From SPCO01 sp964579825 (GTDB lineage Bacteria; Chloroflexota; Limnocylindria; Limnocylindrales; CSP1-4): a DNA stretch of 12,915 nt. The stretch spans positions 1 through 12,915 of the forward strand of contig CAZOHT010000061.1 in the NCBI GenBank assembly GCA_964579825.1, given 5' to 3'. Positions 1 to 6,792 of this stretch are shown one piece after another. Below the pieces are notes generated by a model. That model ran no database searches. It was given only the letters and a program-made list of their open reading frames with translations, and was not told the DNA's origin. Made by a program: the position numbers and the translations under genes. Position 1 is the first letter of the stretch. The number at the start of each line of letters is the position of its first letter.

Positions 1-214
1 GCTCGCCGGGCAGGTTGTCGACCACGGTGTAGCCGAGATCCTCGAAGAGCTTGGCCGCGGCCGTCTTCCCGCCGCCCGACAGGCCGCTCAGGATGATCAC
101 GGCCGGTTCGACCGGTTCGGCCGGTTCGACCGGTTCGGGCGGGATGGATCCCCTCTCGGGCGGCAGGTCGACTCGATCGCCCAGCCCGCGCCCGGACCCG
201 GCTCGCCCGGTCAC
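1..214 (-). CDS. rapZ: RapZ-family nucleotide-binding protein, N-terminal part (cut by window edge)
   Basis: This is the first 71 codons of a P-loop protein of the RapZ/YvcJ family, known as an RNase adaptor that controls small-RNA decay in enterobacteria and as a nucleotide-binding regulator elsewhere. The visible domain start VIILSGLSGGGKT (residues 39-51) is a canonical Walker A with Lys50. It is followed by KLFEDLGYTVVDNLPGE, which matches the family's typical ALEDLGYxCVDNLP block. The chosen start is GTG at 214-212. Its GTGA overlaps the TGA of tatC, which implies translational coupling. The 38 residues before the Walker A strand are not typical of the family and contain an EPV/EPA repeat, so a second start at GTG 100-98 (Val39) is possible. 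The C-terminal domain lies outside the window. Family assignment is good; the exact start is less certain. Confidence 0.85.
   Translation of the reverse strand, partial: MTGRAGSGRGLGDRVDLPPERGSIPPEPVEPAEPVEPAVIILSGLSGGGKTAAAKLFEDLGYTVVDNLPGE
103..138. repeat. 9-bp tandem repeat in the rapZ 5' end
   Basis: Four consecutive 9-bp units read ccggttcga, ccggttcgg, ccggttcga, ccggttcgg on the plus strand, that is two perfect 18-bp copies (103-120 and 121-138). The unit is three codons long, so copy-number change would keep the frame. On the minus strand it encodes alternating Glu-Pro-Val and Glu-Pro-Ala just ahead of the RapZ P-loop domain. Confidence 0.9.
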
Positions 215-1002
215 CGTCCGGTGCGCCGGATGAAGAAGACGGTGCCTTCGAACAGGAGGTACATCGTCCCGCCGAGGGCGAGTGGACTCACGATGTCGCC
301 CCCGGGCGTCGCGATCGCGGCGAAGATCGCGATGCCGAGGATGACCATGCGACGCGAGTCGGTCAGTCGCTGCGAGGTCACGATGCCGACCCGGGACAGG
401 CCCACGAGCAGGATCGGGAACTCCATGATCAACCCGAAGACGAGGAACATCGTGGTCACGAAGTCGAAGTACGGCCCGGCCGCGAAGCCCGCGACCAGGG
501 TCTCGTTCGTGAACGAGATCAGGAAGGTGAGCGCGTACGGAAGGATCGCGTAGGCGACCCCGACCCCGAGAGCGAAGAACACGAGGGCGAGCGGGACCCA
601 CGGACGGACGGTCCGGCGCTCGGCTGCGGTCAAGCCCGGCGAGACGAACGCCCAGATCTGGTAGAGCAGGACCGGCATCGCGAGGATGATCCCGAGGACG
701 ACCGAGATCCGCAGGTAGATGGCGAAGGCGTCCCCGGGGCCAAGGACCTGGACCGTCGGTGGCTCGCCGGTCGCCGTCGGCATGAGATCGATCAGGGCCT
801 TCTGAACCCGCTCCGTGAGGACGATCCACGCGAACGCGGTGGTGACGGCGACGGCCAGGATCGCCCGGAACAGCCGCGTGCGCAGCTCGCCGAGGTGATC
901 CACCAGCGTCATGACGCTGGCGTCCTCGGGTGCGGCCGATGGCGGGGTCGCGGTCGGGAGGCCGGGGGCGGTCGGTTCGAGCAGGGCGTCGGCGTCGGCC
1001 AT
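211..1002 (-). CDS. tatC: Sec-independent protein translocase subunit TatC
   Basis: TatC is the multi-spanning receptor of the twin-arginine translocase, which binds the RR signal peptide and moves folded proteins across the cytoplasmic membrane with TatA. The 263-residue protein shows the family landmarks: HLGELRTRLF at 36-45 before the first membrane helix, FVSPGLTAAERR at 119-130, FGLIMEFPIL at 199-208 with the conserved membrane Glu, and ATPGGDIVSPLALG at 231-244 near the C-terminus. Six hydrophobic segments are recognisable. The first 30 residues are a Pro/Ala-rich extension, so the ATG at codon 31 (position 912) is an alternative start close to the usual TatC N-terminus. It lies 20 bases after tatA, and its stop overlaps the rapZ start. 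Confidence 0.96.
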   Translation of the reverse strand: MADADALLEPTAPGLPTATPPSAAPEDASVMTLVDHLGELRTRLFRAILAVAVTTAFAWIVLTERVQKALIDLMPTATGEPPTVQVLGPGDAFAIYLRISVVLGIILAMPVLLYQIWAFVSPGLTAAERRTVRPWVPLALVFFALGVGVAYAILPYALTFLISFTNETLVAGFAAGPYFDFVTTMFLVFGLIMEFPILLVGLSRVGIVTSQRLTDSRRMVILGIAIFAAIATPGGDIVSPLALGGTMYLLFEGTVFFIRRTGR

Positions 1003-1022
1003 CGCGGCGGTCCGTGGACCGA

Positions 1023-1424
1023 TCAGTTGGCGGGTGCGCTCGACCCGCTGGTCGTCGACGACGGTGCGGTGGTCGCAGGATCGACACCGGCGGCCTCGGC
1101 GGCGGCCAGCGTCGCCTTGGCGGCCGCGATCGCATCCGCGTCAGGTGCCGGGGCCGGCGCGGCGTCCACCGCCGCTGCCGTGGTTGCCGCTGCCGCGGAC
1201 GCCGTGGCGGCCGCGACCGGGGCCGCGGCCTCGACCGGGGCGGGCGGGATCGGAGCGACCGACACGTCGAGCTTCGTGGCCTCCTGGACATCCGACGACG
1301 CCTTGCGGAACTCGCGCAGGCTCTTGCCGATGGATGCGCCGACTTCCGGCAGCTTGCCCGGGCCAAGGATGAGCAGGGCGATCACCAGGATGATGATGAG
1401 TTCGGGGGCCCCGATGTTCGGCAT
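1023..1424 (-). CDS. tatA: TatA/TatE-family twin-arginine translocase pore subunit
   Basis: The protein is 133 residues long. It has the TatA plan: a very short N-terminus, a single membrane helix (about residues 6-20), the hinge LGPGKLPEVG at 20-29 and an amphipathic helix to about residue 48. TatA oligomerises around TatC to form the transport path for folded proteins. The conserved hinge Phe is Leu here (LGP rather than FGP). From about residue 55 the protein is a long Ala/Pro-rich tail ending in Ser/Thr, longer than the tail of a typical TatA of 60-90 residues. No separate TatB is seen, so this is probably a two-component TatAC system. A GGAG sits 11 bases upstream of the ATG. It is followed by tatC after 20 bases. 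Confidence 0.92.
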   Translation of the reverse strand: MPNIGAPELIIILVIALLILGPGKLPEVGASIGKSLREFRKASSDVQEATKLDVSVAPIPPAPVEAAAPVAAATASAAAATTAAAVDAAPAPAPDADAIAAAKATLAAAEAAGVDPATTAPSSTTSGSSAPAN

Positions 1425-1451
1425 GTCAGATGGTGCTCCAGTGGTGGGATG

Positions 1452-1467
1452 ACGCTGGGGGCAGCGT
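1452..1467. other. Short hairpin between pyrF and tatA
   Basis: The 79-base spacer between pyrF and tatA holds a perfect 6-bp inverted repeat, acgctg and cagcgt, with a GGGG loop (CCCC on the minus strand). It has no T-rich tail, so it is at most a weak attenuator or processing site separating the tat genes from the upstream operon, and it may be chance in DNA of this base composition. Confidence 0.25.
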
Positions 1468-1503
1468 GTCCATGAACGGGATCGGGACGGTCAGGTTCGC
1501 GAA

Positions 1504-2376
1504 TCAGGGTAGCACAGGGAGTCTGCGCGACCACTCACGAGCCGCCGTTCCCAGCGCCTCGCCGACGTCTCCCGCGGTGGGCGTCCTCGCGCCCGCGGCG
1601 GAGGCGATCCCGCGCGAGATGTTGACGAGCAAGCCGCCGCCGGGGCGCCCGCCGGCCGGGGCGGCCGTGGCCGGTCCGGAGGCGAGCACGGGCTCCACCT
1701 CCCCACCCTGGGCTCCGACGCCCGGCACCAGGAACGCGAGCCCTGGCGAGATGGCCCGGATGGCGGCCAGTTCCGCCGGCGCCGTGGCGCCGACGACGAG
1801 GCCCACCGTCCCGCCCGGTCCCCAGCCGGTGGCGAGTCGTGCGACGCGCGCGTAGAGCGGCTCGGCCGGGGCGCCGGCGATCGGGGCGGCCGGGACGTCC
1901 AGGTCCTGCAACTCGCCGGCGCCGGGGTTGGACGTCCGGCACAGCAGGTAGGCGAATCGATCCAGGCGCTCGAGGAGGGGCATGACCGCCTCGGAACCGA
2001 GATACGGGTTGACCGTCACGGCGTCCGCCCCGAGGCCATCGAACAGGGCGACGGCCTGCCGGGCGGCGGTGCTGCCGATATCACCGCGCTTGGCGTCGGC
2101 GACGACCGGGATGTCCGCCGGGATCGACGCCCGGATCCGCTCCAGGGCGGCCAGCCCATCCGACCCGAACGCCTCGAAGAACGCCAGGTTCGGCTTGAAG
2201 GCGGCCGCGTACGGCGCGGCCGCCTCGACGAGGAGGCCGCAGAACCGCTCGACGCCGGCGAGGTCCTGGCTGAACCCGACGGGAAGCGACGTGGGATCCG
2301 GATCCAGGCCGACACAGAGGACGGAGTCGACCGCCGCGGACCGGGCGCCGAGGCGCTCGAGGTAGGTACCCGTCAC
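1504..2376 (-). CDS. pyrF: Orotidine 5'-phosphate decarboxylase (long, type 2 form)
   Basis: This enzyme converts OMP to UMP in the last step of pyrimidine synthesis in the cytosol. The 290-residue protein has the long-form motifs: CVGLDPD at 21-27, FKPNLAFFEAFG at 60-71, the catalytic signature VVADAKRGDIGSTA at 91-104 with Asp94, Lys96 and Asp99, TVNPYLG at 121-127, LVPGVGAQGG at 216-225, and the phosphate-binding VNISRGI at 251-257 with Arg255. The length fits the 270-290-residue subfamily rather than the short E. coli type. The start is GTG at 2376-2374, in a GTGA overlap with the preceding propeller gene. There is no clear Shine-Dalgarno sequence, which fits translational coupling. The same frame stays open upstream to 3666, but that part is only a shadow of the propeller gene. 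Confidence 0.95.
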   Translation of the reverse strand: MTGTYLERLGARSAAVDSVLCVGLDPDPTSLPVGFSQDLAGVERFCGLLVEAAAPYAAAFKPNLAFFEAFGSDGLAALERIRASIPADIPVVADAKRGDIGSTAARQAVALFDGLGADAVTVNPYLGSEAVMPLLERLDRFAYLLCRTSNPGAGELQDLDVPAAPIAGAPAEPLYARVARLATGWGPGGTVGLVVGATAPAELAAIRAISPGLAFLVPGVGAQGGEVEPVLASGPATAAPAGGRPGGGLLVNISRGIASAAGARTPTAGDVGEALGTAAREWSRRLPVLP

Positions 2377-3620
2377 GGGGCCGCGGACGAGGACGACGGC
2401 GCCGTGGACGCCGGCAGGCTCGGGACCGGCGTCGCCGGGAGGAGGTCGGCCGGGATGAACCAGTCCGGGCGAGAGGACCCGTCGAGGCCGGACACGTCGG
2501 TCAGGGCCTTGACCTCGGTGACGGTCCAGTCCGGGCCCTTGCCGCCCAGGACGGCCATGCGCAGGTCGACGATCTGGCCCTCGATGTGGAAGAACGCGAT
2601 CGCGTCCCCGGCCGGGGACCAGACCGGCGCCCAGGACCCGCCGTCGTTGGTCACGCGCAGCAGCTCGCGACCGCGATTGGCGTCCAGGATGACGACGTCG
2701 TTGCCGAACGCGTTCGTCCGGGTCGCGGCGATGTACCGGCCGTCCGGCGAGAAGGACGGCTCGAGGTACCCCGGTCCCGTCACGGGCGACGACGTCTTCT
2801 TGGCCAGGTCCCAGCGGTAGATGACCGGGGCGCCCTTCGCGCCCTCGCGTCCGTTGCGAACGTAGAACAGCATCTTCCCGTCCGGACGCCAGGCGGGATC
2901 CTGGTGGCCCAGGGGCGGGATCTCGGTGACGTCCGGGATACTCGACTTGTCCGTCGCCGGCGTCCAGAACTGCAGGATGACGTCCGACTTGGTCGGATCC
3001 GGCGCGTCGGACACGAGCGCGAAGGTCTTGCCGTTGGGTGACATGACCGGCTGGCGCATCCAGAAGAACCACGTCCTGCCGGCCTTCTTGAACTTGCCGG
3101 TCCGGAGCCGCTCCGGCTTGGTCGAGGCATCGGCGGGCACGCTCATCAGGTTGGGCACGGTCATGAGGTAGCGACGATCCTGTCCCTGCGACGGCCAGAC
3201 CCCGATCTCCTCCGTGGTCCGGATGAAGTAGACCGTCTGGCCGTCCGGCGACCACGACGGCATCGAGTCCGTCCCGGCGCTCGTCAGCTGGCGGACCTCG
3301 TCGCCGGTCTGGATCCAGATGTTCCCGGCCTTGGCGTACAGGATCGAACCCGGGAAGGCGGCCTCCGGCTCCGGCAGGACGACGCCCGATGGTGCCGGCG
3401 TCCGGTCCACGTTGCCCTGGCCGTTCCCGTCCGGGCCGATCGGGTCGCCGCCGGTGCCGATGTTCAGGTTGACGCCGAGCAGGCTCAAGGTGATCACGAA
3501 GACGATGACCAGACCGATGGCCGACAGCAGCGGGGGTAGCCAGGTGCCCACCGGCATCGCCCCGAACGGGTCGCCCACGCCGCGCGCGCCGGGTCTCGTC
3601 GAGCGGGACTGGCGGGTCAC
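2373..3620 (-). CDS. Membrane-anchored PD40 (TolB-like) beta-propeller protein
   Basis: The protein is 415 residues long. A cytoplasmic tail of about 27 residues precedes one hydrophobic segment (about 28-50), so the rest should lie outside the membrane. That part contains repeated PD40 blades recognised by SWSPDG-type motifs: MPSWSPDGQTVYF, QPVMSPNGKTFAL, DPAWRPDGKMLFY, EPSFSPDGRYIAA and APVWSPAGDAIAF. There is a low-complexity Ser/Pro/Ala C-terminus. PD40 propellers are found in TolB and in peptidase-associated sensor domains and usually bind proteins or glycans. No catalytic domain is visible, and it is not a classical TolB because it has a membrane anchor and no TolB N-terminal domain. 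It starts at GTG 3620-3618, overlapping the recJ stop by four bases with AGGGG eight bases upstream, and its stop overlaps the pyrF start. Its specific role is unknown. Confidence 0.85.
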   Translation of the reverse strand: MTRQSRSTRPGARGVGDPFGAMPVGTWLPPLLSAIGLVIVFVITLSLLGVNLNIGTGGDPIGPDGNGQGNVDRTPAPSGVVLPEPEAAFPGSILYAKAGNIWIQTGDEVRQLTSAGTDSMPSWSPDGQTVYFIRTTEEIGVWPSQGQDRRYLMTVPNLMSVPADASTKPERLRTGKFKKAGRTWFFWMRQPVMSPNGKTFALVSDAPDPTKSDVILQFWTPATDKSSIPDVTEIPPLGHQDPAWRPDGKMLFYVRNGREGAKGAPVIYRWDLAKKTSSPVTGPGYLEPSFSPDGRYIAATRTNAFGNDVVILDANRGRELLRVTNDGGSWAPVWSPAGDAIAFFHIEGQIVDLRMAVLGGKGPDWTVTEVKALTDVSGLDGSSRPDWFIPADLLPATPVPSLPASTAPSSSSAAP

Positions 3621-5541
3621 GCGGGCACCCCTGCCGGCGCGGTGTCGGCTCGACGACCGACCCCATGCAGGTCGGCGTCGTCGTGCCGATGGCCGCTCAG
3701 GGCCACGTCCCGGATCTCCAGCTGGAGCGTCTCGTAGCCGCCGAACGTCCGGCTCGCCAGGCGGGCCACCACATCGAGACGGTCGCCCTCATGGATGACC
3801 TCGGCCAGATCGGCTCGCCCGAACGCGATCCCATCGAGGACGTCACGCTCGCGGCGCAAGGTGAGCTGGGTGTGGCCGCCCGTCGCGGAACGGACGCGCG
3901 TCACCGTCAGGCCCAGCACGGCGACGAGCGGGTCGGGGTTGCCGGGGCCGGCCGGGGCCAGCGCGGCGAACTCGCGGTAGAGGGTGTAGTCCACCTCGAG
4001 GGCCGGCAGGGCGAGGTCGATGCGCAGCGGCACCCGCGGATCGGGCGGACGGCTCTGCGCCGCCAGGTCCAGGAACCGGGCACGGAACTGGTCCCAGCGA
4101 TCGGCCGGGAGCTCGAAGCCGGCGGCGCCGGCATGGCCGCCGAACCGCGTGAAGAGGTCGCCGCAGCGCTCCAGCGCGGCGCCAAGGTCCATGGTCCCGT
4201 CACTCCGGCAGGACGCGCGGATGACGTCGCCGAGTTCCGCTCCCACCACCGCCGGACGGCCGCGATCCTCGGCCAGTCGGGCGGCGACGAGGCCCACGAT
4301 GCCGACGCCCCACGGGCCGTGGACCACGGTGGCCGCGGCATCCGGGTCGTCCGCGGCGATGACCCGGGCCTCCGCCACGGCCGTCTTCATCAGGTCGCGA
4401 CGCGCGAGGTTGGCCGTCTCGAGCGCGTCGGCGTGCCGGGCCGCCTCGGTCGCGTCCTTGGACAGGAGGAGGCGGGCCGCCTCCATGGCCTCGCCGACGC
4501 GGCCGGCCGCGTTCAGGCGTGGCGCGAGGGCGAAGGACACGGTCTCGAGATCGACCGCTGCGGGCAGCACGCGAGCCCGCTCGAGCAGGGCCGCGATCCC
4601 CGGGCGTGGCGCTTGGCGGATCCGCTCCAACCCGAGCCGTGCGATCGCGCGGTTCTCCCCGACGACCGGTGCCACGTCCGCGACGGACCCGATCGTGGCG
4701 AGATCCGCCAGGGCGAGCGCCGCCGCCGGTCCGCCCGGCTCGTCNNNNNNNNNNNNNNNNNNNNNNNNNNNNNNNNNNNNNNNNNNNNNNNNNNNNNNNN
4801 NNNNNNNNNNNNNNNNNNNNNNNNNNNNNNNNNNNNNNNNNNNNCGATCGTGGCGAGATCCGCCAGGGCGAGCGCCGCCGCCGGTCCGCCCGGCTCGTCC
4901 CGCAGGAGCCACTGGGCGATCTTGAAAGCCACCCCGCTGCCCGCCAGTCGGCTGTCCGGATAGGCCGAGTCGGCGCGATGCGGGTTGACGACCGCGACAG
5001 CGGCCGGCAGCCGTGGTGGCACGCGATGGTGGTCCGTGACGATCACGTCCACACCGCGGGTCCCCGCGAACGCGATCTCCGCCACGCTCGTCGTGCCGCA
5101 GTCCACGGTCACGATGACCGTGGCACCCAGCGCCAGCGCGGCCTCGATCGCGGCGAGCGACAGGCCATGCCCTTCGTCCAGACGGCTTGGCACGTACGGC
5201 TCCACGGTCAACCCGAAGCGACGCAGTGCCACGGTCATGATCGCGAGGCCGGTGAGCCCATCCGCATCGAAGTCACCGAACACCAGGACGCGCTCGCCGC
5301 GGGCCCGAGCCAGCGTCAGGCGTTCGAGCAGTCGGTCGGCGTCCGGCAACAGCGCCGGGTCGTGGAGGCCATCGAGTGGGTCGGCGAACCAGGCAGCCAG
5401 CCCGGCCGAGTCGACCACGCCGCGGCGGGCCAGCAGGCCGGCCATCCGCTCCGAGACCCCCAGGGCCCGGGCATCGGACGCCTGTTCGGGCGACAGTCCG
5501 ACCGGGGTCGGCAGGATCCAACGGAAGCGCGGCTCTACCAC
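3617..5541 (-). CDS. recJ: Single-stranded-DNA exonuclease RecJ (interrupted by an assembly gap)
   Basis: RecJ degrades single-stranded DNA 5' to 3' in recombination and repair. As written, the gene is broken by 100 N, but merging the duplicated 55-bp flanks gives one open frame of 589 residues, normal for the family. In that merged numbering the DHH phosphoesterase motifs are FGDFDADG at 88-95, VDCGTTS at 146-152, TDHHR at 169-173, NPHR at 186-189 and DLATIGSVADV at 228-238. FALAPRLNAAGR follows at 285-296 and the DHHA1 motif GGHAGAAGFEL at 416-426. An OB-like C-terminal region completes it. The start is GTG at 5541-5539 with no clear Shine-Dalgarno, 60 bases after secF. Its stop lies in the GTGA overlap with the propeller gene. 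I consider the gene intact in the organism and disrupted only in the assembly. Confidence 0.95.
4690..4744. repeat. 55-bp direct repeat, left copy (contig-end overlap)
   Basis: These 55 bases, from cgatcgtggc to cggctcgtc, are identical to 4845-4899 and end exactly at the left edge of the N run. In recJ they encode the block DEPGGPAAALALADLATI. The copy is best read as an unmerged contig end rather than a biological duplication. Confidence 0.97.
4745..4844. other. Assembly gap of exactly 100 N
   Basis: One hundred N separate two copies of the same 55 bases inside recJ. A round 100 N is a common scaffolding placeholder for a gap of unknown size. Because the contig ends overlap exactly, the true gap is probably negative (minus 55 bases), with no missing sequence. 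Confidence 0.97.
4845..4899. repeat. 55-bp direct repeat, right copy (contig-end overlap)
   Basis: This copy is identical over 55 of 55 bases to 4690-4744 and begins exactly at the right edge of the N run. Deleting it together with the gap removes 155 bases, which changes the frame by two. That is exactly the shift needed to join the two recJ halves. Confidence 0.97.
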
Positions 5542-5601
5542 GTGGTCAGGATGCCATGGGCGGCTGCACCGCGCCTTTACCGGCGGGGACCGCCACCGCG
5601 G

Positions 5602-6792
5602 TCAGGAGGCCGAGCGTCGCGCTCGGGGCGTACGCGACGCGGCGATGCGGCCGTGTCGACGGTCCTCCCAGAGGTGCCAGTCCACGACGATCGGGCTCGC
5701 GACGAAGATCGACGAGTAGGTCCCGGAGATGATGCCGATGAGCAGCGCGAGGATGAAGTCCTGGATCGCGGCACCGCCGAACAACAGTAGCGCGAGCAGG
5801 GTCAGGACGACGGTGAGGCTGGTCATGATCGACCGGCCGAACGTCTGGAGGATCGAGTGGTTGACGATCTGGTCGAGCGGCTCGCCGGCATGCCGGGCCC
5901 GATTCTCGCGGACACGGTCGAACACGACGATGGTGTCGTGCACGCTGAAGCCGATGATCGTCAGCATCGCCGTCACGAACAGCGCATCCACCTCGACGCC
6001 GAAGAACGTCCCGGCGATGGCGAACGCGCCGAGGACGACCAGGACGTCGTGGAGCAGCGCGATGAGGGCCGCGAACCCGAACTTGACGTCACGGAAGCGG
6101 TACGTGATCCAGGTGATGATGCCGAGTGAGCCGACCAGGATCAGGACGAGCGCCTGGGTGACGAGGTCCGAGCTCACGACGGGGCCGATCGTGGTCAGGC
6201 TGCGCTGTTCGGCGATCGGGCCCAGCTCATCCTCGAGGGCGTAGCGGACCTCGCCCATGACGCCGGTCGTCGGCAGGTTCGTGTTGCCGCCCGGTGCGAC
6301 CGAGGGGGACGGCGACGCCGACGCGCTCGGCGAGCCGGAGGGCGACGCCGACGCGCTCGGCGAAGCCGACGGGGACGGGCTCGGGCTGGGCGAAGCCGAT
6401 GGGGATGCCGAGGCCGATGCGGCCGGTGAGCCGGACGCGCCGGGCGAGGCGGACGTACCCGGACTGCCGCTGGCGCTGGGCGGGCTGGGCGTCGGTGACG
6501 CCTCCGGCACCGGCGCGAGGCCGATCGGTTCCGTCTTGATCTGGATGAAGCCGTCGCTCGTCTTCACCGCGATCGCCTCGAGCCCCTGCGCGGCGAAGAC
6601 CGCCTCGACCTGCTCGGGCGTGACCGCGGGGTCTTCGAACTTGATCTCCCACACCGTCCCGCCGGTGAAGTCCACCGAGAACTGGATGCCGGCGTTGGTG
6701 AAGGGGGTCAGAAGCAGGAAGACCAGGCCCGGGATGGTGACCAGCAGCGAGAACGCGTAGAACCAGCGCCGCTTGCCGATGACGTCATACAC
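5602..6792 (-). CDS. secF: Protein translocase subunit SecF with a Ser/Pro-rich insertion
   Basis: SecF works with SecD to pull exported proteins out of the SecYEG channel using the ion gradient. From the chosen start, GTG at 6792-6790, the protein has 396 residues and begins YDVIGKRRWFYAF, like typical SecF. It shows one membrane helix, the FSVDFTGGT motif of the exported P1 domain, then five helices including GFSVHDTIVVFDRVREN and FGRSIMTSLTVVLTLLALLLFGG, both SecF signatures. Residues about 97-169 are an insertion almost wholly of Ser, Pro, Ala and Gly between the P1 beta strand (GFIQIKTE) and the helix MGEVRYALEDELG. This makes the protein about 100 residues longer than usual. The chosen start overlaps the end of secD by eight bases and has GGGG nine bases upstream. 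Longer starts at GTG 6807 or TTG 6834 are possible but would increase the overlap. Confidence 0.94.
   Translation of the reverse strand: MYDVIGKRRWFYAFSLLVTIPGLVFLLLTPFTNAGIQFSVDFTGGTVWEIKFEDPAVTPEQVEAVFAAQGLEAIAVKTSDGFIQIKTEPIGLAPVPEASPTPSPPSASGSPGTSASPGASGSPAASASASPSASPSPSPSPSASPSASASPSGSPSASASPSPSVAPGGNTNLPTTGVMGEVRYALEDELGPIAEQRSLTTIGPVVSSDLVTQALVLILVGSLGIITWITYRFRDVKFGFAALIALLHDVLVVLGAFAIAGTFFGVEVDALFVTAMLTIIGFSVHDTIVVFDRVRENRARHAGEPLDQIVNHSILQTFGRSIMTSLTVVLTLLALLLFGGAAIQDFILALLIGIISGTYSSIFVASPIVVDWHLWEDRRHGRIAASRTPRARRSAS
6286..6504 (-). repeat. Low-complexity Ser/Pro/Ala-coding tract in secF
   Basis: About 73 codons are almost only Ser, Pro, Ala, Gly and Thr, with runs such as SASPSPSPSPSASPS. 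At the DNA level it includes a perfect 23-bp direct repeat (6311-6333 and 6341-6363, starting ggcgacgccgacg) at 30-bp spacing, so the tract probably grew by in-frame slippage or unequal recombination. It is predicted to lie on the outer side of the membrane. Confidence 0.9.

Noticed and set aside
103..138. CRISPR-like array from the tandem repeats
   Set aside because: The units are 9 bp long and directly adjacent with no spacers, and they are in frame within rapZ.
2377..3666. Upstream extension of the pyrF frame, giving a 720-codon open frame
   Set aside because: The extra part is Arg/Pro-rich with no domain and lies over the PD40 gene, whose own frame has clear blade motifs. High G+C leaves wrong frames open.
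3617..5541. recJ as a pseudogene or as two separate genes
   Set aside because: The break coincides with the N run and is fully explained by the unmerged 55-bp contig overlap.
5575..5600. Hairpin after secF as a terminator
   Set aside because: The stem is only about 5 bp (ggcgg/ccgcc) with no T-tract, and such repeats are expected by chance in this G+C-rich DNA.
6785..6788. ATGA overlap as the secF start
   Set aside because: The ATG at 6788-6786 is not in the secF frame. The in-frame start is GTG 6792 or further upstream.
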